Positions 55,902 through 61,053 of a DNA stretch of 61,053 bases are shown one piece after another. How positions within the stretch are numbered: the first letter of the stretch is position 1; every line of letters starts with the position of its first letter. The position numbers and the translations under genes are program-made. The notes beneath the pieces are model-generated. The model made no database searches, was not told where the DNA came from, and saw only the letters and a program-made list of their open reading frames with translations. Source of the DNA: JADHZC01 sp964409505 (GTDB lineage Bacteria > Pseudomonadota > Alphaproteobacteria > Rickettsiales > Rickettsiaceae); the NCBI GenBank assembly GCA_964409505.1, contig CAYPDK010000031.1:1-61053 (forward strand), written 5' to 3'.

Positions 55902-56010
55902 AACTACATGATGAATTTTTAAATACTAAAGCATAAATTTATAACAAGATTTTCTTGAATATTACTTGTGCTTCTAAAATACGTTAGAGATATAGTAAAT
56001 TTCTGATTAA

Positions 56011-58923
56011 TTATGTATGTGCTGTAGTATCTATATTGTTATTGCGTTCTAAATATTCTTTTAAAAATTTTCCTGTGTAACTCTTATCAGAGAGTCGAAT
56101 AATATCTTCAACAGTTCCCTGAGCAACAATTTTTCCTCCTCTATCACCCCCTTCGGGTCCAACATCAATAATATAATCAGCGGTTTTAATAACTTCCATG
56201 TTATGCTCTATAACAATGACTGTGTTGCCTTTATCTACTAATTTGTGTAAGATCTTTAAAAGATGCTTAACATCATGAGTATGTAGACCTGTTGTTGGTT
56301 CGTCTAGTATATATAAAGTTCTGCCTGTGGATTTCTTAGAAAGCTCTTTTGCAAGTTTAATCCTTTGAGCCTCACCCCCTGAAAGAGTTGTAGCTGATTG
56401 CCCAATTTTGAGATATTCAAGGCCTACTTCTTGTAGTGTGATCAATTTTTCGTAAATTTGAGGAATATTCTTAAAAAAAATTACAGCCTCACTCACAGTC
56501 ATATCCAGTATATCTGATATATTTTTCTTGTTATATTTTATCTCAAGTGTTTCTCTGTTATATCTTTTACCATTACATTCCTCACATACAATATAAACAT
56601 CCGGAAGAAAATGCATTTCTATTTTAATCAATCCATCACCCTGACAAGACTCACATCGTCCTCCAGGTACGTTAAAAGAGAAGCGTCCAACCTTATAACC
56701 TCTAATGCGGGCCTCAGGTAGCTCTACAAACCAGTCCCGAATATAAGAAAAAACACCAGTATAAGTAGCTGGATTTGATCTTGGAGTTCTTCCTATTGGA
56801 GATTGATTGATATCTATTACCTTATCAATATTGTTTAATCCCTTTATTTCCCTATATTTGCCAGTAAACGCACTTGTTTTTAGATGTAAAGATCTTAACA
56901 CTGCATTATATAGAGTATGTATTATTAACGTAGATTTACCGCTCCCGGATACACCAGTTATAACATTGAAAGTTCCTAATTGAATGGATAGATCAACATC
57001 ACGTAAATTATTGGCATTTGCGCCTAACAAGGTAATATATTTTTTATCTTTTTTATTTGTCCTTTTTATAGAAGGTATTTCTATATATTGTTTCTTTGTT
57101 AAATATTGTGCTGTAATACTCCTAGTTGTTGCGTTCTTTATTTCCTCAACAGAACCTTGAAAAACTATTTCGCCTCCTCCTCTACCAGCAGCAGGTCCAA
57201 CATCTATAATATAATCTGCACTGAGCATAGTTTCTTCATCATGCTCCACAACTATTACGCTATTACCTAGATCTTTTAAATCAAATAATGTTTTTATCAG
57301 CTTATCGTTATCTCTTTGATGTAGACCAATAGAGGGTTCATCCAGTACATATAAGACACCACTCAATCCTGATCCAATTTGAGATGCTAGTCTTATTCTT
57401 TGTGCCTCTCCTCCTGAGAGACTACCAGCTTCTCTACTTAAGCTTAAATATTCAAGTCCTACATCAACTAGAAACTTTAGTCTAGAAATTATCTCTCTTA
57501 TAACAGACTCTCCTATAGTGCTTTGCTTATTGGTTAATTTTTCTTTAATTCCTAAGAAAAAATGGTAAAGATCAAAAATTTTTTTTTGTGATAATTCTCC
57601 AATGTGGAAGTTATCAATCTTCACACATAATGCCTCTTTTTTTAACCTAAATCCCTTACATGAAAAACATGTAGTTTTAGAAGTGTATTTGTTCAATTCA
57701 TCACGTAGGTTTAGAGAAACAAGCTTAGTATCATCTTTTTTAAAACGTAAACATAACCCGTTTATGATACCTGGAAAATGTTGTAAAATCGAAATAGTTT
57801 TACTATCTAAATGTTTTAAAGACTCTAAATCTTTTTTTTGTATCCCATAGAATAAAAATTTCTGGATGTTTTCAGATATGTCCTTAAACGGAATTGTAAG
57901 ATCTAAACCAAGATATGTTACCAGAGGATGTAAAGAATTGATGAAGGATTTTATAACTGGTCTTCCCCACGGGGCTATTGCTCCTTCATTTATGCTCAAT
58001 TCTTTATTGGGAACTATTAGCTCTTCATCAAAAAAGGTTTTATTCCCAATACCTTCGCATTCAGGACAAGCTCCAAAAGGGCTATTGAAAGAAAAAAGCC
58101 TAGGTTCTATCTTCTCTAGTTGAAAACCAGACTCAGGACAGGCAAATTTTTTTGATAAAACAATTCTCTGATCATTAAAATATTCTGAATTATTTTCCTT
58201 AGGTAACTCTATTACCTGAACATAGACGAGATCTTGAGTTAAATCTAAAGCACTTTCTAAGCTTTCAGCTAATCTGTTTCCAAGATTTTCTGAAATTTGA
58301 ACTCTATCTACTAATACTTCAATGTCGTGAAAATAAGTCTTTTGTAATAAAGGAATAGAATTTAGTTCTACTAACTTCTGATCAATAATAACTCTCTTAT
58401 AGCCTAATCTTTTTAAGTTTAGCAGTTCCATTTTAAACTCTCCTTTTTTTTTGCGTACAATTGGAGCAAGTATATGTATTTTACTCAAATTTGGTAGTTG
58501 CATTATAATGTCTACCATTTGGGATATTGTTTGGCTTGTGATTGGAAGTCCAGTATAGGGAGAATAAGCTATACCTACTCTAGCATAGAGTAATCTCATA
58601 TAGTCATATACTTCAGTTAAAGTACCTACGGTAGACCTTGGATTTTTAGAGGTGGTCTTTTGATCAATAGCTATTGAGGGGGAAAGACCAGATATAGATT
58701 CTACATTGGGTTTGTTTTGAAGATGTAAAAACTGTCTTGCATAAAAGGATAAACTCTCAACATATCTTCTTTGACCTTCTGCGTATATTGTATCAAAGGC
58801 AAGGGATGATTTTCCTGAACCGCTAAGTCCAGTTATAACTACCATCTTATTTTTAGGAATATCTATATCTACATTTTTAAGATTATGTTCCTTGGCACCT
58901 CTGATTTTAATAAAATCCTGCAT
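56011..58923 (-). CDS. uvrA: Excinuclease ABC subunit A
   Basis: DNA damage recognition ATPase of nucleotide excision repair. The 970 residues carry two ABC modules. The first has TGLSGSGKSSLAFDT (about 31-45) with its signature LSGGEAQRIRLASQ. The second has TGVSGSGKSTLIIHT and TTLSGGEAQRIKLAKE. CxxC pairs of two zinc modules (CPEC, CSCKG-type, CESC, CEEC) are present. Length is normal. A perfect dyad lies 24 bases upstream of its start. Confidence 0.97.
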   Translation of the reverse strand: MQDFIKIRGAKEHNLKNVDIDIPKNKMVVITGLSGSGKSSLAFDTIYAEGQRRYVESLSFYARQFLHLQNKPNVESISGLSPSIAIDQKTTSKNPRSTVGTLTEVYDYMRLLYARVGIAYSPYTGLPITSQTISQMVDIIMQLPNLSKIHILAPIVRKKKGEFKMELLNLKRLGYKRVIIDQKLVELNSIPLLQKTYFHDIEVLVDRVQISENLGNRLAESLESALDLTQDLVYVQVIELPKENNSEYFNDQRIVLSKKFACPESGFQLEKIEPRLFSFNSPFGACPECEGIGNKTFFDEELIVPNKELSINEGAIAPWGRPVIKSFINSLHPLVTYLGLDLTIPFKDISENIQKFLFYGIQKKDLESLKHLDSKTISILQHFPGIINGLCLRFKKDDTKLVSLNLRDELNKYTSKTTCFSCKGFRLKKEALCVKIDNFHIGELSQKKIFDLYHFFLGIKEKLTNKQSTIGESVIREIISRLKFLVDVGLEYLSLSREAGSLSGGEAQRIRLASQIGSGLSGVLYVLDEPSIGLHQRDNDKLIKTLFDLKDLGNSVIVVEHDEETMLSADYIIDVGPAAGRGGGEIVFQGSVEEIKNATTRSITAQYLTKKQYIEIPSIKRTNKKDKKYITLLGANANNLRDVDLSIQLGTFNVITGVSGSGKSTLIIHTLYNAVLRSLHLKTSAFTGKYREIKGLNNIDKVIDINQSPIGRTPRSNPATYTGVFSYIRDWFVELPEARIRGYKVGRFSFNVPGGRCESCQGDGLIKIEMHFLPDVYIVCEECNGKRYNRETLEIKYNKKNISDILDMTVSEAVIFFKNIPQIYEKLITLQEVGLEYLKIGQSATTLSGGEAQRIKLAKELSKKSTGRTLYILDEPTTGLHTHDVKHLLKILHKLVDKGNTVIVIEHNMEVIKTADYIIDVGPEGGDRGGKIVAQGTVEDIIRLSDKSYTGKFLKEYLERNNNIDTTAHT

Positions 58924-58946
58924 GATATCAATTTGCTTTTCTTATT

Positions 58947-58963
58947 GAAATTTATTAAATTTC
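58947..58963. promoter_or_regulatory. Dyad upstream of uvrA
   Basis: GAAATTT-ATT-AAATTTC is a perfect 7-bp inverted repeat with a 3-base centre, 24 bases before the uvrA start. It could be a protein-binding site but does not match the alphaproteobacterial LexA box (GTTC-N7-GTTC). Chance is possible in AT-rich DNA. Confidence 0.3.
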
Positions 58964-59128
58964 ACCAATTATTAATGAATAATATTTTAAATTAAAAGAA
59001 GATTTTAATTCATAGTAACAAAAAAAAGCCAAGGGAGCAAGACACTTAAAGTTAGTTACAATTAAGTTTATATATTTATGATAAAGAATAAAACTTATGT
59101 TAATACTCTTTATCACCAAAAATATGTT

Positions 59129-60436
59129 TTAAAATTTTATTTCTTTTCTTAGTTTAAAGATAGCGGTTATATTTATAAGTACTAAAAATCCGCTCAATAA
59201 GCTCATAAACACAAGAGTATTTGTTAAAGTATTTCCATGAAAAAAACATGAAAAAAATATGAATGATACAAAAGCGTATGAAATATATATTTTTTTTCCT
59301 ATAGTAGGAGAGATAAATTTTGCTGCCTTTGTACCTGCTATAAGGTAAGAATTGATAGTGGTGATACCTGCAATAAAAAACAATATTGAAATAAGTACGG
59401 TAGAGATGTTTCCAAAATATTCTTTGAAGATCGTAGGTATAATTTCTGTCTCACTTAAGTGATTTAATCTAAACCATCCACCAGTAATACCAACAACTAT
59501 ATTTGTCAAAATGCATATAAAATTATCTGTTAATAAACCATATATGGCTAATACTCCTTGCTGTTTAGGATCTATAATTTTGCTCTCGCTTTGTATAATA
59601 GAATCGTATCCTACACATATATCTCCTGAATATATGGCCTTAGAAATTCCAAGATAACAACATAAGATAAAACTACTTCCTACAAAACCTCCAACAGCAG
59701 CAGAACCTGAAAAAGCAGATGAAAACACAAGGTAAAGAAAGCTTGGAATATGCAGATAATTCTTAAAGATGATGTACAAAGATGATACTATATAAAATAT
59801 CATGAAAAAAGGCATAATGACACTAGCAATATTTGCTATGCGTTTTACTCCTCCAACAACTGTATATATGACAAAGGATAACATGAAAAATATTGCAAAA
59901 ACCTTAGGGACATTATAAAATTTTTGAGCTGCGTCTACTAAAACGTTAAATTGGTATATTTCTACTCCGTAAAGACACATCAAAACACAAAAAACATAGG
60001 ATAAGGTTTTAGTTTTAAAGGCTTTTTGTAGATAATACATAGGCCCTCCATCAAAACTTTGTTCAGAATTTTTAATTCTGTATTTTACACCTACATATAT
60101 CTCTGAGTATTTAAGTAAACTGCCAAGAAATGCTGCAATCATAGTCCAAAACAGACTACCAGGGCCTCCTGCCATCATAGCCACACTAATACCAGTAATA
60201 TTACCAAGACCTACCATACCTCCAATAGATGAAAAAAATATTTTAAATGGATTGATACCAACTTCTCCCTTTTGACTATCTCTTAATATAGATTTTAAAT
60301 TTTGTTTTATGGATAATATTTGTTTTAGTTGAAAAAATTTAGAAAAAATAGTCAAATATGTACCTACTAACAAAACAAGAATCCATCCTATATATTTCCA
60401 ATAGAAACCATCTAGAAGATTTAAAAAATCAAACAT
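59129..60436 (-). CDS. Sodium:alanine/glycine symporter (AGCS family)
   Basis: A 435-residue inner-membrane amino-acid importer with about 11 hydrophobic segments. GGMVGLGNITGISVAMMAGG followed by PGSLFWTMIAAFLGSLLKYS is the AGCS signature. FDGGPMYYLQKAF and a later GITTINSYLIAGTKAAKF block confirm the family. Members take up alanine or glycine with Na+ (or H+). Import of host amino acids suits an intracellular lifestyle. It is monocistronic, 205 bases downstream of uvrA. Confidence 0.92.
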   Translation of the reverse strand: MFDFLNLLDGFYWKYIGWILVLLVGTYLTIFSKFFQLKQILSIKQNLKSILRDSQKGEVGINPFKIFFSSIGGMVGLGNITGISVAMMAGGPGSLFWTMIAAFLGSLLKYSEIYVGVKYRIKNSEQSFDGGPMYYLQKAFKTKTLSYVFCVLMCLYGVEIYQFNVLVDAAQKFYNVPKVFAIFFMLSFVIYTVVGGVKRIANIASVIMPFFMIFYIVSSLYIIFKNYLHIPSFLYLVFSSAFSGSAAVGGFVGSSFILCCYLGISKAIYSGDICVGYDSIIQSESKIIDPKQQGVLAIYGLLTDNFICILTNIVVGITGGWFRLNHLSETEIIPTIFKEYFGNISTVLISILFFIAGITTINSYLIAGTKAAKFISPTIGKKIYISYAFVSFIFFSCFFHGNTLTNTLVFMSLLSGFLVLINITAIFKLRKEIKF

Positions 60437-60720
60437 AATAAAAACATAAATTAATTCACTTCACTAATGATACTAAATCTGAGAAACCTAGAAATATAGT
60501 ATGCAAATTTATCTCAACAAAAATAAATCTGCAAACTAAAAGCAACATTGTACTTCAAAAAAATTTAGTGAGTCAAGAAAATAATTTTTTATTTAATCTA
60601 TTTAAAATAGCAATCTAAATTATAAACAAACCTTAACGGGAAAAAGATAGCAATACTGTTGTAAATATGTATTATTACACAATAATTAGATAATCTTTTC
60701 ACCTATAAAATGAAATTATT

Positions 60721-61053
60721 TTGAAATTACTTCAAATTTTATTTACGGTTTTTTTTTTAATTTTTGACATAATAGAACAACAAATTGCCATTAATCTTTT
60801 TGGGTATGAAATACCATTTTTGTTTGGATCAGTAAATAAAGAAGGAGAGTTTAGATACTATGACAAAAATAAAAAAGATGGTCTTCATATTAAAGAAAAA
60901 GAAATTGAAGAAGAAATCTTGTTCTATCATGGAGGAGATGTTGACACTTCAATGGAAGCAGTCGATGACAGAGAATTTTTGCAAGAACTTAACCCTATTA
61001 TTGGAGATGGTATAAAAGAAGAGGTTACTAATAACTTTCCAAGTGAAGATAGA
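60721..61053 (+). CDS. Probable secreted protein of unknown function (partial, 3' end beyond the window)
   Basis: An open frame of 111 codons runs to the window edge from TTG at 60721. The N-terminus (LKLLQILFTVFFLIFDIIEQ) is signal-like, followed by a charged region rich in Glu, Lys and Asp. No family is recognised. ATG at 60710 reads four codons then a stop in another frame, so TTG is the only start I can offer. A T10 run at 60749-60758 lies in the leader codons. Confidence 0.4.
   Translation, partial: MKLLQILFTVFFLIFDIIEQQIAINLFGYEIPFLFGSVNKEGEFRYYDKNKKDGLHIKEKEIEEEILFYHGGDVDTSMEAVDDREFLQELNPIIGDGIKEEVTNNFPSEDR

Noticed and set aside
57602..58123. Two open frames antisense to uvrA
   Set aside because: Both lie inside the strongly conserved uvrA coding sequence and resemble no protein.
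58947..58963. SOS box of uvrA
   Set aside because: The dyad GAAATTT-ATT-AAATTTC does not match GTTC-N7-GTTC.

Overview
The window reads as a stretch of chromosome from a host-dependent alphaproteobacterium, most likely of the order Rickettsiales. The DNA is strongly AT-rich. It encodes a Tlc-type ATP/ADP translocase, a ProP/MHS-type transporter, an AmpG-like permease, an orphan VirB2 pilin, a CckA-type hybrid kinase, an intracellular PhaZ depolymerase and an alphaproteobacterial-style complex I cluster. The fliE-flgC-flgB cluster is reminiscent of flagella-encoding lineages such as Midichloriaceae, but I cannot place the family. No insertion sequence, prophage, CRISPR array, rRNA or tmRNA was seen.

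Layout. 1-4.5 kb: 5' part of thrS (leftward), then proP-like, yraN and hemF (rightward), converging on an orphan virB2. 4.6-9.2 kb: ampG-like and a large AsmA-like protein (leftward), then rimM. 9.3-14.0 kb: leftward run of a SurA-like chaperone, a 924-aa secreted helical-repeat protein and ftsY. 14.2-21.0 kb: xseA, rpoZ, dksA, cckA, rsmE, comF, pyrH. 21.1-21.6 kb: intergenic region with a T-rich minisatellite. 21.6-31.0 kb: nuoGHIJKLMN. 31.1-34.6 kb: tolQ-tolR-tolA-tolB without an adjacent pal. 34.7-36.8 kb: phaZ and a short-chain dehydrogenase. 37.2 kb: initiator tRNA. 37.3-41.0 kb: fliE, flgC, flgB and comEC. 41.1-44.7 kb: ruvX, xerC-like, tRNA-Val, tlc and a small unknown gene. 45.1-54.0 kb: leftward run priA-trmD-rplS-ppa-cdsA-comM-surf1-radA, then an XRE regulator. 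54.1-60.4 kb: a secreted unknown protein, ubiG, uvrA and an AGCS amino-acid symporter. The right edge holds the start of an unknown, probably secreted, protein.

Functionally the genes describe a respiring cell (complex I membrane arm, UbiG for ubiquinone, SURF1 for cytochrome oxidase assembly, oxygen-dependent HemF) that takes metabolites from a host (Tlc, MHS, AmpG-like, AGCS). It maintains an envelope (Tol, SurA-like, AsmA-like, CdsA) and keeps DNA uptake, recombination and repair genes (ComEC, ComF, ComM, RadA, PriA, UvrA, XseA, RuvX, XerC).

The most unusual observation is that FlgB and FlgC, which flagella export through their own type III apparatus, both carry what look like Sec signal peptides. 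They sit in a three-gene rod cluster with no other flagellar gene nearby. Secondary points are a C7 tract at the end of the virB2 coding region whose +1 frame would add a hydrophobic tail, a T12 tract in the flgB signal sequence, and an initiator tRNA with a non-canonical anticodon stem.
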